Both the position numbers and the translations under genes were made by a program. Under the pieces are notes generated by a model. It was not told where the DNA came from. It made no database searches and worked only from the letters and a program-made list of their open reading frames with translations. From contig NZ_CAKKMV010000002.1 in NCBI RefSeq assembly GCF_918697865.1, forward strand, positions 310,001-374,000: DNA of 64,000 nt. Reading direction: 5' to 3'. Numbering within the stretch: position 1 is the first letter of the stretch; the number at the start of each line of letters is the position of its first letter. The DNA comes from Massilia sp. Bi118 (GTDB taxonomy: Bacteria; Pseudomonadota; Gammaproteobacteria; Burkholderiales; Burkholderiaceae_D). Positions 1 to 8,329 of this stretch are shown piece by piece.

Positions 1-1
1 G

Positions 2-817
2 AGCTTTGAGGCCCGCCGCCTGGAACGCTTCCCGCTCGGCCCCAGCCTGGGGCAGTGCTGCGGCGGGGTGGTGCAACTGGCTTTCGAGCTGCTCGATGCC
101 GGCCACGCAAAAGTGCTGGCCGAACGCCCGCATGAAGACAGCTGGCGTCTCGTAGCAATTGACGGCGCCCCCGACCGGGCCCTGTTCGACGCAAGCAGAC
201 AACAAATCCACGGTGAACCGGCTCCGGCCTTTACAGGCACGCAAGGCGCCCCGAATTTTACGCATATAATGCGCGGTCCCGACGGGCGCCGCTGGCTGGT
301 CGACAAGGTCGAAGCGCCGCACGAGCACCTGATGCTGTTCGGCGCCGGCCACGTGGGCGCGGCCATCGTGCGCGCCCTGGCCGATTTGCCCTGCCGCGTG
401 ACCTGGGTCGACGAGCGCGAGGACCTGTTCCCCGCGCAGGTCCCGGCCAACGTCACAATCGAAGCGACCGATACCCCGGAAGCGCTGGCGGAGCAGGCCC
501 CACCGGGCGCCAGCTTCCTCGTCATGACGCACAGCCATGCGCTCGACCAGCGCCTGGCCGACGCGATCCTGAAGCGCCCGTCCTTCGATCAGGACTGGTT
601 CGGATTGATCGGATCGCAAACCAAACGCAAGCAGTTCGAGCACCGCCTGCGCGACCGCGGCATCACTCAGGCGCGCCTGGATGCCATGGTCTGCCCGATC
701 GGCGTGCCCGGCATCGAAGGCAAGCAGCCCGCCGTGATCGCCGTCGCCGTGGCCGCGCAGTTGCTGATGGTGTGGGAAACCCGCACCGCTACCAAAGCTT
801 CAACAGGAATACTTTAA
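2..817 (+). CDS. xdhC: XdhC, xanthine dehydrogenase maturation protein (5' end outside window)
   Basis: XdhC binds molybdenum cofactor and helps its sulfuration and insertion into xanthine dehydrogenase, the enzyme that oxidises hypoxanthine and xanthine to urate in the cytoplasm. The reading frame is open from base 2, and its first visible residues contain the LGQCCGG cysteine motif typical of XdhC, so the start codon and roughly the first 80-100 residues lie upstream of the window. The C-terminal half shows a Rossmann-like segment (LFGAGHVGAAIVRAL) and the conserved GLIGSQTKR and CPIGVPGI motifs. The stop is one base before the guanine deaminase start, which suggests one operon in which guanine is deaminated to xanthine and then oxidised. 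xdhA and xdhB are expected just upstream. Internal ATGs are not likely starts. Confidence 0.93.
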   Translation, partial: SFEARRLERFPLGPSLGQCCGGVVQLAFELLDAGHAKVLAERPHEDSWRLVAIDGAPDRALFDASRQQIHGEPAPAFTGTQGAPNFTHIMRGPDGRRWLVDKVEAPHEHLMLFGAGHVGAAIVRALADLPCRVTWVDEREDLFPAQVPANVTIEATDTPEALAEQAPPGASFLVMTHSHALDQRLADAILKRPSFDQDWFGLIGSQTKRKQFEHRLRDRGITQARLDAMVCPIGVPGIEGKQPAVIAVAVAAQLLMVWETRTATKASTGIL

Positions 818-818
818 T

Positions 819-2129
819 ATGTCCATGGACACCCGGAACCTGCAGGCCTACCGAGCGAGCCTGCTGCATTTTCACGCCGATCCGGCCTTTGCCGAGGATG
901 CCTACGCCTGGCATGCGGATGGCCTGCTGATCGTCGAGAACGGCCATGTCAAGGCGGCCGGCGACTACGCGCAGCTGCAAGCCAGCCTGCCGCAAGGCGT
1001 CGAGGTAATCGACTACCGCGGCAAGATCATCGTGCCCGGCTTCATCGACACGCACCTGCACTTCCCGCAGACCGACATGATCGCCTCGCCGGCCCCGGGC
1101 CTGCTGCCCTGGCTGGAGAATTTCACCTTCCCGACCGAGCGCCAGTTCGGCGATCCGGCGCACGGCCGCGCCACCGCCGACTTCTTCCTCGACGAGCTGC
1201 TGAGGAACGGCACCACCACGGCCCTGGTCTACTGCACCGTGCACAAGGAATCGGTGGACGCGCTGTTCGAGGCGACCACCGCCCGCAATCTGCGCATGGG
1301 CGGCGGCAAGGTGCTGATGGACCGCCACTGCCCGGACTTTTTGCAGGACACCGCCGACCTGCGCGAGAGCGAAGAGCTGATCAAGCGCTGGCACAACAAG
1401 GGGAGGGCGATGTACGCTATTACCCCGCGTTTCGCCCCGACATCGACCGAGGCCCAGCTGGCCGCCACCGGCGAACTGGCGCGCGCCTATCCGGACACCT
1501 TCATCCAGACCCACGTCTCGGAAAACCAGGACGAGTGCAAGTGGGTCGGCGAGCTGTTCCCGCAGCGCCGCAGCTACCTGGACGTCTACGACCACTATGG
1601 CCTGATGCGTCCGCGCGCCATGTACGGCCACTGCATCTGGCTGGACGACGCCGACTTCGCACGCATGGGGGAAACCGGCGCGGCCATTTCCCACTGCCCG
1701 ACCTCGAACCTGTTCCTGGGCAGCGGCCTGTTCGACATCGCGCGCGCCGACAAGGCCGGTGCGCTGGTCTCGCTGGGCACGGACGTGGGGGCGGGTACCT
1801 CCTTCTCGATGTTGCAAACCATGAATGAAGCGTATAAAGTTGCGCGACTGAAAGGCAGCTACCTCCCGGCCCTGCGCATGTTCTACCTCGCCACGCTGGG
1901 CGCCGCACGCAGCATGCAGCTCGAGGGCACGATCGGGAATTTCGCCCCCGGCGTCGAGGCCGATTTCATCGTGCTCGACCCGAAAGCCACGCCGCTGCTG
2001 GCGCGCCGCACCGCGCACAGCAATACGCTCGAGGAGACCCTGTTTGCGCTGGCCCTGCTGGGCGACGACCGCGCCGTCCGCGCCACTTATGCGTCCGGCA
2101 GTCTGGTGCACGACAGGACGCTGCCCTGA
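819..2129 (+). CDS. guaD: Guanine deaminase
   Basis: Guanine deaminase is a cytoplasmic zinc amidohydrolase that converts guanine to xanthine and ammonia. The 436-residue product has the family's metal motif, PGFIDTHLHFPQ, with His79 and His81, followed by the guanine-deaminase-specific stretch around PGLLPWLENFTFPTE. Later metal ligands appear in TQTHVSEN-like context (around residue 232), YGHCIWL and SLGTDVGAG. Length matches the bacterial GuaD family. It starts one base after xdhC stops and is followed 29 bp later by an exported adenosine deaminase. Its product is the substrate of the XdhC-dependent dehydrogenase upstream. The start has no strong Shine-Dalgarno sequence (only AGGAA about 12 bases upstream), consistent with translational coupling to xdhC. 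Confidence 0.95.
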   Translation: MSMDTRNLQAYRASLLHFHADPAFAEDAYAWHADGLLIVENGHVKAAGDYAQLQASLPQGVEVIDYRGKIIVPGFIDTHLHFPQTDMIASPAPGLLPWLENFTFPTERQFGDPAHGRATADFFLDELLRNGTTTALVYCTVHKESVDALFEATTARNLRMGGGKVLMDRHCPDFLQDTADLRESEELIKRWHNKGRAMYAITPRFAPTSTEAQLAATGELARAYPDTFIQTHVSENQDECKWVGELFPQRRSYLDVYDHYGLMRPRAMYGHCIWLDDADFARMGETGAAISHCPTSNLFLGSGLFDIARADKAGALVSLGTDVGAGTSFSMLQTMNEAYKVARLKGSYLPALRMFYLATLGAARSMQLEGTIGNFAPGVEADFIVLDPKATPLLARRTAHSNTLEETLFALALLGDDRAVRATYASGSLVHDRTLP

Positions 2130-2158
2130 GGTTTCCCCTGGACCGACCGAAAGCACAT

Positions 2159-3643
2159 ATGCAGAAGATTCTCCTCGCCGCGGCTCTGAGCCTGGCCCTC
2201 GCCGCCACCGCCGATGCGCGCCCGAACGCCGCCAACGCCAACGAGGCCGCCACCGCGCGCCACTACGCGGCCCTGATCGCCGGCGAGCCGAAGACGGCCG
2301 AGCTGACCATGTTCTTCACCCAGATGCCCAAGGGCGGGGACCTGCACCACCACTACTCGGGCGCGATCTACGCCGAGACCTATGTCGACTTCCTCGACAA
2401 GCAGGGCTATTGCGTCGACAAGCAGACCTACAAGATCGAGACCAAACCGGCGGTGGTCGAGGCCGAGCGCAACAAGCAGCCGAAGGAACGCAACTGCCTC
2501 GGCAGCGCCGACGTCTACGCCGACGACTTCACCTACCGCGAGCTGCTGCAGCGCTGGTCGAGCAAGGATTTTTATAACCACGGCGCCCTGCAGGCGCCGC
2601 CGGACCGCCAGTTCTTCCAGACCTTCGGCTACTTCGGCCCGGTCTCGAACGCCAACTTCCACGAAGGCCTGGTCGAGATCAAGGAGCGCGCCATCCGCGA
2701 GAACGTCGGCTACATCGAGACGATGTTCAAGATGTCGCCGTTCGTCGTCAATAAAGAATTCGACGCCCAGGCCTGGCAGAACGCGAAGGACGATAAAGCC
2801 TTCGAAGCGCAGATGCGCGCCTGGATGGCGCAGCTGGACGGTGACCAGAAGTTCAGCCAGTCGATCGACGACTTCGTGAAAAAGATCGACGAAGCCGCCG
2901 CCGGCATCGACGACGAGCGCTTCACCATGCGCTACCAGACCTATGTGCTGCGCCTGCTGAACCCGTCCCAGGTGTTTTCCTCGATGCTGGCCGGCTTCAA
3001 GGCGGCCAGGAAGGACAGCAAGATCGTGGGCGTCAACATCGTCGGCCAGGAAAGCCAGATGGTCTCGATGCGCGACTACACGCTGCACATGAAGATGTTC
3101 CGCTTCCTGAAGTCGGTCTACCCGGACGTCAAGGTGGCCCTGCACGCCGGCGAACTGGCGCTCGGCGACGTGCCGCCGGAAGACCTGCAGTACCACATCG
3201 ACGAAGCCCTGAACCTGGCCGGCGCCGACCGCATCGGCCACGGCATCGACCTCGCGCACGAGACCAACGCCGCCGCCATCATGCAGCGCATGCGCGATAA
3301 GGACATCCCGGTCGAGATCAACCTGACCTCGAATGGCTTCATCAACGGTGTGAAAGGGGAGAACCACCCGGTCACCTTGTACCGCAAGTACGGCGTGCCC
3401 TATGTGATCTCGACCGACGACGCCGGCGTGACCCGCCACAACCTGGCCAACGAGTACGTGCTGTTCGCCAGCCGCTACAAGCCGAGCTATGCGGAAGTCA
3501 AGAAAGCGTCCTACAACAGCATCCGTTATTCCTTCCTGCCGGCGGCCGACAAGTCCCGCCTGACCCGCCAGCTGGACGAGCGTTTCGCCAGATTCGAGGC
3601 CGGCGTGGTCGCCCTGGACCGCAAGGCGCGCGCCGCCAAGTAA
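2159..3643 (+). CDS. Exported adenosine deaminase family protein
   Basis: This 494-residue protein belongs to the adenosine/AMP deaminase metalloenzyme family (adenosine to inosine plus ammonia). The metal and catalytic motifs are visible: PKGGDLHHHYSG (His63-65), VALHAGEL, RIGHGIDL and STDDAGVTR. Unlike cytosolic Add (about 330-350 residues) it begins with a clear Sec signal peptide (KILLAAALSLALAATADA) and carries an insertion of about 100 residues after the first motif, with two cysteines (CVDK, NCLG) that could form a disulfide outside the cytoplasm. The overall plan resembles secreted ADGF-like deaminases. It is third in the xdhC-guaD order and is closed by a strong hairpin terminator. 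I infer periplasmic conversion of adenosine to inosine before uptake. Substrate could also be another adenine nucleoside. Confidence 0.88.
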   Translation: MQKILLAAALSLALAATADARPNAANANEAATARHYAALIAGEPKTAELTMFFTQMPKGGDLHHHYSGAIYAETYVDFLDKQGYCVDKQTYKIETKPAVVEAERNKQPKERNCLGSADVYADDFTYRELLQRWSSKDFYNHGALQAPPDRQFFQTFGYFGPVSNANFHEGLVEIKERAIRENVGYIETMFKMSPFVVNKEFDAQAWQNAKDDKAFEAQMRAWMAQLDGDQKFSQSIDDFVKKIDEAAAGIDDERFTMRYQTYVLRLLNPSQVFSSMLAGFKAARKDSKIVGVNIVGQESQMVSMRDYTLHMKMFRFLKSVYPDVKVALHAGELALGDVPPEDLQYHIDEALNLAGADRIGHGIDLAHETNAAAIMQRMRDKDIPVEINLTSNGFINGVKGENHPVTLYRKYGVPYVISTDDAGVTRHNLANEYVLFASRYKPSYAEVKKASYNSIRYSFLPAADKSRLTRQLDERFARFEAGVVALDRKARAAK

Positions 3644-3647
3644 TCTG

Positions 3648-3683
3648 TTTTACCCATCCGGCATACTCACCGGATGGGTAAAA
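3648..3683 (+). terminator. Hairpin terminator after the adenosine deaminase gene
   Basis: A perfect 14-bp inverted repeat (TTTTACCCATCCGG and its complement) flanks an 8-base loop and starts four bases after the deaminase stop codon. The A/T ends of the stem give a T-run at both edges, so it could terminate transcription from either direction. It separates the xdhC-guaD-ada unit from the TonB receptor gene. Confidence 0.85.
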
Positions 3684-3774
3684 TCTTGCCAAAAATTCAA
3701 ATCTGTCTCGCCTAAACGACAAAAATCTTTTGCCAAAAGGACAGAATTTGAGAATTTCGCGGTTTGTGATTTCT

Positions 3775-3816
3775 CATAAGCATGCCTCCCTTATAATCCC
3801 GCCGACAGTGCTTATG
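3775..3816. promoter_or_regulatory. Inverted repeat CATAAGCA...TGCTTATG upstream of the TonB receptor
   Basis: Perfect 8-bp arms (3775-3782 and 3809-3816) are separated by 26 bases that include CTTATAAT, a possible -10 box. It lies about 50 bp upstream of the shared palindrome-promoter element. It could be a regulator site or a transcribed hairpin; nothing in the sequence decides. Confidence 0.35.
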
Positions 3817-3862
3817 CATGTTTGCAGGGGAAAAACCCAGAAAAACATGATTTTCGCTCCTT

Positions 3863-3932
3863 ATTTATATGGTCAACATATAAATTGCCGACGGAAATCA
3901 TATTTGTCACGCATGGTGGGCTCATGCATGAT
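3863..3932 (+). promoter_or_regulatory. Shared nucleoside-regulon promoter element, copy A (TonB receptor)
   Basis: The palindrome ATTTATAT-N7-ATATAAAT (3863-3885, perfect 8-bp arms) is followed after 18 bp by TTGTCA (3904-3909), 17 bp, and CATGAT (3927-3932). Identical architecture occurs upstream of bmpA and of the purine nucleoside phosphorylase gene. The palindrome would be centred near -65, a usual place for an activator. The predicted start near 3939 gives a 5' leader of about 174 bases before the ATG at 4113. The leader contains a GGAGGG-TCGT-CCCTCC hairpin (4030-4045). Confidence 0.72.
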
Positions 3933-3979
3933 CGGGTGGCGCGGCTAGATAAATTTGCAAGTTTCCGCAGATTGTCGTC

Positions 3980-4013
3980 ATGTCATCAATCTGACATATC
4001 CGCTTCCTATACT
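3980..4013 (+). promoter_or_regulatory. Possible second promoter/operator of the TonB receptor gene
   Basis: ATGTCA-N6-TGACAT (3980-3997) is a perfect 6-bp-arm inverted repeat ending 10 bp before TATACT (4008-4013), a good -10 hexamer. The repeat covers the place where a -35 box would lie, as a repressor or activator site would. No convincing -35 hexamer is present. Confidence 0.35.
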
Positions 4014-4112
4014 GCCGTGCTTCAAAGCCGGAGGGTCGTCCCTCCCCATAGATTTTCGCAGGGTCAAAACTGCTGTTGTCGTTTTTACAATAACACTCTA
4101 GGGAGTACCTTA

Positions 4113-6509
4113 ATGCAATCCGCTTTTCATCAACAACCCAAGTTGCGCCTCAGCCTGATCGCTGTGGCATGCCAGCTGGCATGCTTCGCGGCCGCGGCCA
4201 ACGCCCAAACTTCGACGACGCAGAAGACTGACGCCGACGCTGGCCAGATGCGCGAAGTCGTCATCACCGGCAAGAAGATTGGTATGGGTCTGATGGTTAC
4301 CGAAGACGCGCCGAAGGCACGTTCGACCATCACGGCAGAGGAACTGGAAAAGCAGCGCCCGACCGGCAACGCCTATGAAGCACTCGAGATGCTGCCGTCG
4401 GTGAACAGCTACAACATGGACGCAACCGGCCTGTTCGGCGGCGGCCTGACCCTGCGCGGTTTCAACAGCGACCAGATCGGCGCCACCATCAACGGCGTGC
4501 CGGTCAATGACTCGGGTTCGTTCTCGGTCTACCCGCAAGAATACGTCGACCAGGAAAACACCTGCTCGGAATTCGTGACCCAGGGTTCGACCGACGTGGA
4601 TTCGCCGCAAGTCGGCGCCACCGGCGGTAACTTCGGCATCATCACCTGCAACCCGGAAAACAAGCAGCGCGTTCGCGTGATGCAGACCCTGGGTCAGCTG
4701 CACCTGTCCAAGACCTTCGTGCGCTACGACACCGGCCTGTTCCCGGACGGCCACTCGAAGGCATTCATCTCGTACTCGAAAGCCCATTCCAAGAAGTGGA
4801 AGGGTGAAGGCGGCGCCAATCGCGAGCACATCGACGGCGGCTTCAACTACGACTGGGATCGCTTCAACTACATCCACGCCACCATCCTGTGGAACAACGC
4901 GAACAATAACAACATCAACAACATCACCCTGGCCGAACTGCAGAAGAACGGCTACGAGTACGACACCACCGCGGTCTTCCCTGGCCACGCCGCCCCGACC
5001 CCGGGCAAGGCAGGTTCCGACCCGGTCGCAACCCCGCCGTACTACGGCCTGTCGCGCAACCCCTTCAAGAACGCCATCGCTTCGGCAGTCGCCAAGTTCC
5101 GCCTGGGCGCCGATACCGACCTGAAGATCGTACCTTACTACTGGTACGGCTTCGGCAACGGCGGCATCCAGCAGCGCGCCCAGAAGGAAACCAGCTTCCT
5201 GACCGACACCATCGGCAGCAACGGCCGCTACAACACCAACGGCGGCGTCGACCTGAACGGTGACGGCGACACCCTGGACACCGTGGTCATTGCCAATGCC
5301 AGCGTGACCCGCACCAACCGTCCTGGCGTGACCGCCTCGGTCACCCACACCGTGGGCGACCACACCATCCTGGGCGGCTTCTGGTACGAGAACGCCAAGC
5401 ACCGCCAGACCAGCCCGATGGTCCTGGTGGACAACAACGGCGGCTTCGATCCGTGGCTGCAGGACAATGCGATCGACCGCCCGAATGGCACCGCGTACAA
5501 CTTCCGCGACTGGGTGACCAAGTCCATCGGCTGGCAGGCATTCCTGCAAGACACCGTCGTCATGTTCGACGACAAGGCGACCTTCAACTTCGGCGTGCGT
5601 ACCCCGCACCTGAAGCGTGACGTCACCAACAACGTGAGCGAAGGCAACACCTACGGTACCTACCGTATCGCCAAGACCTACAGCTCGGTCCTGCCGCAGC
5701 TGGGCGCCCGCTACCGCATCACCAACGACGACCAGATCTTCGCGTCGCTTGCCAAGAACATGAAGGCGCCGCCGAACTTCGTCTACGGTAACGCCGGCAC
5801 CAACGTCCAGTTCGTCAACGGCGTTGCGACCCTGAAGGGCGACGTGAAGTCGGAAACCTCGTGGAACACCGACATCGGCTACCGCCACCAGGACAACAAG
5901 TACATCGCCACCCTGACCGTGTTCGACGTGAACTTCAAGAACCGCCAGGCAACTGCGTTCGATGAGTTCTCGCAGGCCAGCAGCTACACCAACGTCGGCG
6001 ACGTGCGTAACCGCGGTTTCGAGATCGAAGCGAACAACATGCCGATCAACGGCTGGTCGCTGTACGGCTCGCTGGGTTACCAGAAGAGCGAGATCAAGAA
6101 CGACCTGCGCATCAGCTCGACCGCTACCCTGCCGCTGTCCGGCAAGGAAATGCCGAACACCCCGCGCTGGAAGGCCGGTCTGTCGCTCGAGTACTCGACC
6201 GGTGGCTTCTACGCCCGCCTCAAGGCACGTTCGACCAGCGAACAGCAAGCCACCATGCTGAACGACGAGACCGCACCGGGCTACACCACGTTCTCGCTGG
6301 ACGGCGGCTACAAGTTCGCGAACTACGGCCTGCTGAAGAACCCGAAGCTGCAGTGGAACCTCAGCAACATCACCAACAAGCAGTACCGCAACCCGTCGTC
6401 GACCAACGTCACCAACGCGCTGGCCTACCCGGGCATCTTCAGCAATACTGTGCGTTACTACCTGGGCGCGCCGCGCTTCGCATCGGTCACCCTGTCGGTC
6501 GATATCTGA
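4113..6509 (+). CDS. TonB-dependent outer-membrane receptor, probably for nucleosides or nucleobases
   Basis: TonB-dependent receptors are 22-stranded outer-membrane barrels with an N-terminal plug that import scarce substrates using TonB energy. The 798-residue product starts at the ATG at 4113, eight bases after a GGGAG ribosome-binding site; the frame is open further upstream but that part crosses the promoter. Residues 1-31 form a signal peptide (ending AAANAQ). The plug follows (REVVITGKK, then ITAEELEKQRPTGNAYEALEMLP, LRGFNSDQIGATINGVPV), and the rest is an aromatic-rich barrel ending in APRFASVTLSVDI. The substrate is not encoded in any motif I can read. Its neighbours (exported deaminase, 5'-nucleotidase, S1/P1 nuclease) and its promoter element, shared with the BmpA nucleoside importer and the phosphorylase operon, point to purine nucleosides or bases. 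A UUCG hairpin terminator follows. Confidence 0.9.
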   Translation: MQSAFHQQPKLRLSLIAVACQLACFAAAANAQTSTTQKTDADAGQMREVVITGKKIGMGLMVTEDAPKARSTITAEELEKQRPTGNAYEALEMLPSVNSYNMDATGLFGGGLTLRGFNSDQIGATINGVPVNDSGSFSVYPQEYVDQENTCSEFVTQGSTDVDSPQVGATGGNFGIITCNPENKQRVRVMQTLGQLHLSKTFVRYDTGLFPDGHSKAFISYSKAHSKKWKGEGGANREHIDGGFNYDWDRFNYIHATILWNNANNNNINNITLAELQKNGYEYDTTAVFPGHAAPTPGKAGSDPVATPPYYGLSRNPFKNAIASAVAKFRLGADTDLKIVPYYWYGFGNGGIQQRAQKETSFLTDTIGSNGRYNTNGGVDLNGDGDTLDTVVIANASVTRTNRPGVTASVTHTVGDHTILGGFWYENAKHRQTSPMVLVDNNGGFDPWLQDNAIDRPNGTAYNFRDWVTKSIGWQAFLQDTVVMFDDKATFNFGVRTPHLKRDVTNNVSEGNTYGTYRIAKTYSSVLPQLGARYRITNDDQIFASLAKNMKAPPNFVYGNAGTNVQFVNGVATLKGDVKSETSWNTDIGYRHQDNKYIATLTVFDVNFKNRQATAFDEFSQASSYTNVGDVRNRGFEIEANNMPINGWSLYGSLGYQKSEIKNDLRISSTATLPLSGKEMPNTPRWKAGLSLEYSTGGFYARLKARSTSEQQATMLNDETAPGYTTFSLDGGYKFANYGLLKNPKLQWNLSNITNKQYRNPSSTNVTNALAYPGIFSNTVRYYLGAPRFASVTLSVDI

Positions 6510-6533
6510 TCACAGGCTGATGCCGTAAAATGA

Positions 6534-6560
6534 AAACAGGCCTTCGGGCCTGTTTTTTTT
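6534..6560 (+). terminator. Rho-independent terminator after the TonB receptor gene
   Basis: AAACAGGCC-TTCG-GGCCTGTTT forms a perfect 9-bp stem with a UUCG tetraloop and is followed by a run of T up to 6560. It lies 25 bases after the receptor stop codon and isolates the receptor as its own transcript. Confidence 0.95.
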
Positions 6561-6587
6561 GATCCCTGCATTCGTATTGACACTTAC

Positions 6588-8282
6588 ATGGCCCTTCGTC
6601 TCTCTACTGCCGCCCTGGCCCTCGCGTTCGCCTTCACGGCAGCCGGCTGCGCCACTTCCCACCAACCGGCCGCCCGCAGCGTCGACATCAACCTGGTGGC
6701 CCTGAACGACTTCCACGGCAACCTCGAACCGAGCAAGTACAGCTATGCGCCGGCTGGCAGCGCCCAGAAACAGACCATCCAGGCCGGCGGCATCGACGTG
6801 CTGGGCGGGGCAATGGCCGCCTTCCGCAAGGAAGACAAGGACCTGCTGTTCGTCGCCGCCGGCGACCTGGTCGGCGCCAGCCCGGCGCTGTCCTCGATGT
6901 GGGCGGACGAGCCGAGCATCGAAGCGATGAACCGCATGGGCCTGGTTGCGAGCTCGCTCGGCAACCATGAATTCGACCAGGGCAGCAAGGAACTGCTGCG
7001 CCAGCAGCACGGCGGCTGCGATTCGCCGCGGCCAAGTAAGGCATGCCAGCTCGCGCCGGGCTTCAAGGGCGCCGGCTTCAGCTACCTGGCCACCAACGTC
7101 GTCGAGCAGGCCACCGGCAAGAACCTGGTGCCGGGCTGGCGCATCGTCGATGTCAAGGGCGTCAAGGTCGGCCTGATCGGCGCAGTGCTGAAGGACACGC
7201 CGTCGGTGGCGGTGGCCTCGGCCATCAAGGGCCTGTCCTTCCTGGACGAAGCCGACTCGATCAACAAGGTCCTGCCGGCGATGCGCGCGCAGGGCGCGCA
7301 GGTGTTCGTGGTCCTGATCCACGAGGGCGGCCATACCGGCGAGCCTTTCGACAAGACGTATTGCGACGGCCTCGAAGGCCCGATCGTCGGCATCGTGAAG
7401 AAACTCGATCCGGCGATCCGCCTGGTCATCACCGGCCACTCGCACAAGGGTTACCTGTGCAAGGTCGACGGCCGCGTCGTGACTCAGGCCGACTACGCCG
7501 GCCACGTGCTGTCGCGCATCCGCATGCAGGTCGACCCGGCCAGCGGCGCCGTGCGCGACATCGACGTGCGCAACGTCGTGATGGCGCCGGGCGCTTACGC
7601 TCCCGATCCGGCGCTGGCGGCCTACCTGCAGGGCGTCCGCGCGCGCAGCACCGCCGAACTGGCCAAGCCGGTGGCGACCATCGGCGCCACGGCCCCGGTG
7701 CAGCGCAAGGAAAGCGAAGCCGGCGAATCGCCGCTGGGCGACCTGATCGCCGACGCCGCGCTGGCCGCCACCCGCGAGCAGGGCGTGCAGGTGGCCTTCA
7801 TGAACCCGGGCGGCATCCGCAAGGACCTGGAAGTGGGCGACAAGGGCGTGGTCAGCTTCGGCCAGGCCCAGGCCGTGCTCCCCTTCGGGAATACCCTGGT
7901 CGTGATGGACCTGAGCGGCGCCAATCTGCGCGCCACGCTGGAGCAGCAGTGGGACCGCCCGGGCGGCGGCCACTACATGCTGCAGGTCTCGCACAGCCTG
8001 TCCTATGCCTGGGACAGCACGCGCCCGGTCGGCCAGCGCCTGGTGCCGGGCAGCCTGAAGGTGAACGGCGTGCCGGTCGACGACGCCAAGACCTACCGCG
8101 TGGCGGCGAATAACTTCCTGGCCGACGGCGGCGACAACTTCCCGGCCCTGGCCAAGGGCGTCAACCGCTCGGACACGCAGATGCGCGACCTCGACGCCCT
8201 GATCGCCTACATGAAGCAGCATCCGGAGTTTGGCGCGGCATCGATGGCGGCGCCACAGGCCCGCATTCAGAAGGTGCGCTGA
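6588..8282 (+). CDS. Periplasmic 5'-nucleotidase / 2',3'-cyclic phosphodiesterase (UshA-like)
   Basis: UshA-type enzymes hydrolyse nucleotides to nucleosides plus phosphate outside the cytoplasm. The 564-residue protein has an exported N-terminus ending TAAGC, so Cys21 may be lipidated although the lipobox is weak. The metallophosphatase domain (residues about 34-330) shows DFHGN (41-45), GDLVGASP, GNHEFD (125-130) and ITGHSHKGYLC. The C-terminal substrate-binding nucleotidase domain (about 350-560) shows GESPLGDLIADA, NPGGIRKDL, LPFGNTLVVMDLSG and NNFLADGGDNFPAL. Length matches the family. It is followed 47 bp later by an S1/P1 nuclease, so polymer cleavage and dephosphorylation are encoded side by side. 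No strong Shine-Dalgarno precedes the ATG. Confidence 0.92.
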   Translation: MALRLSTAALALAFAFTAAGCATSHQPAARSVDINLVALNDFHGNLEPSKYSYAPAGSAQKQTIQAGGIDVLGGAMAAFRKEDKDLLFVAAGDLVGASPALSSMWADEPSIEAMNRMGLVASSLGNHEFDQGSKELLRQQHGGCDSPRPSKACQLAPGFKGAGFSYLATNVVEQATGKNLVPGWRIVDVKGVKVGLIGAVLKDTPSVAVASAIKGLSFLDEADSINKVLPAMRAQGAQVFVVLIHEGGHTGEPFDKTYCDGLEGPIVGIVKKLDPAIRLVITGHSHKGYLCKVDGRVVTQADYAGHVLSRIRMQVDPASGAVRDIDVRNVVMAPGAYAPDPALAAYLQGVRARSTAELAKPVATIGATAPVQRKESEAGESPLGDLIADAALAATREQGVQVAFMNPGGIRKDLEVGDKGVVSFGQAQAVLPFGNTLVVMDLSGANLRATLEQQWDRPGGGHYMLQVSHSLSYAWDSTRPVGQRLVPGSLKVNGVPVDDAKTYRVAANNFLADGGDNFPALAKGVNRSDTQMRDLDALIAYMKQHPEFGAASMAAPQARIQKVR

Positions 8283-8329
8283 GAAGCGCATTGCCGGATA
8301 ATAGACAGGTTCAACCCAAGGAATCACTC

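Noticed and set aside
3863..4112. A purine riboswitch in the receptor leader
   Set aside because: The conserved parts are palindromic DNA with promoter-like spacing rather than the paired-loop pattern of purine aptamers, and similarity among the three copies ends at the -10 box, before the transcribed leader.
3822..4112. Translation of the TonB receptor from the upstream start at 3822
   Set aside because: It would include the palindrome-promoter element and place the signal peptide about 100 residues inside the protein; the ATG at 4113 has a good ribosome-binding site.
4110..6248. A 712-codon open frame antisense to the TonB receptor gene
   Set aside because: It mirrors the codons of the receptor in GC-rich DNA, has no family motif, and has no ribosome-binding site or signal; the plus-strand gene has signal peptide, plug and barrel.
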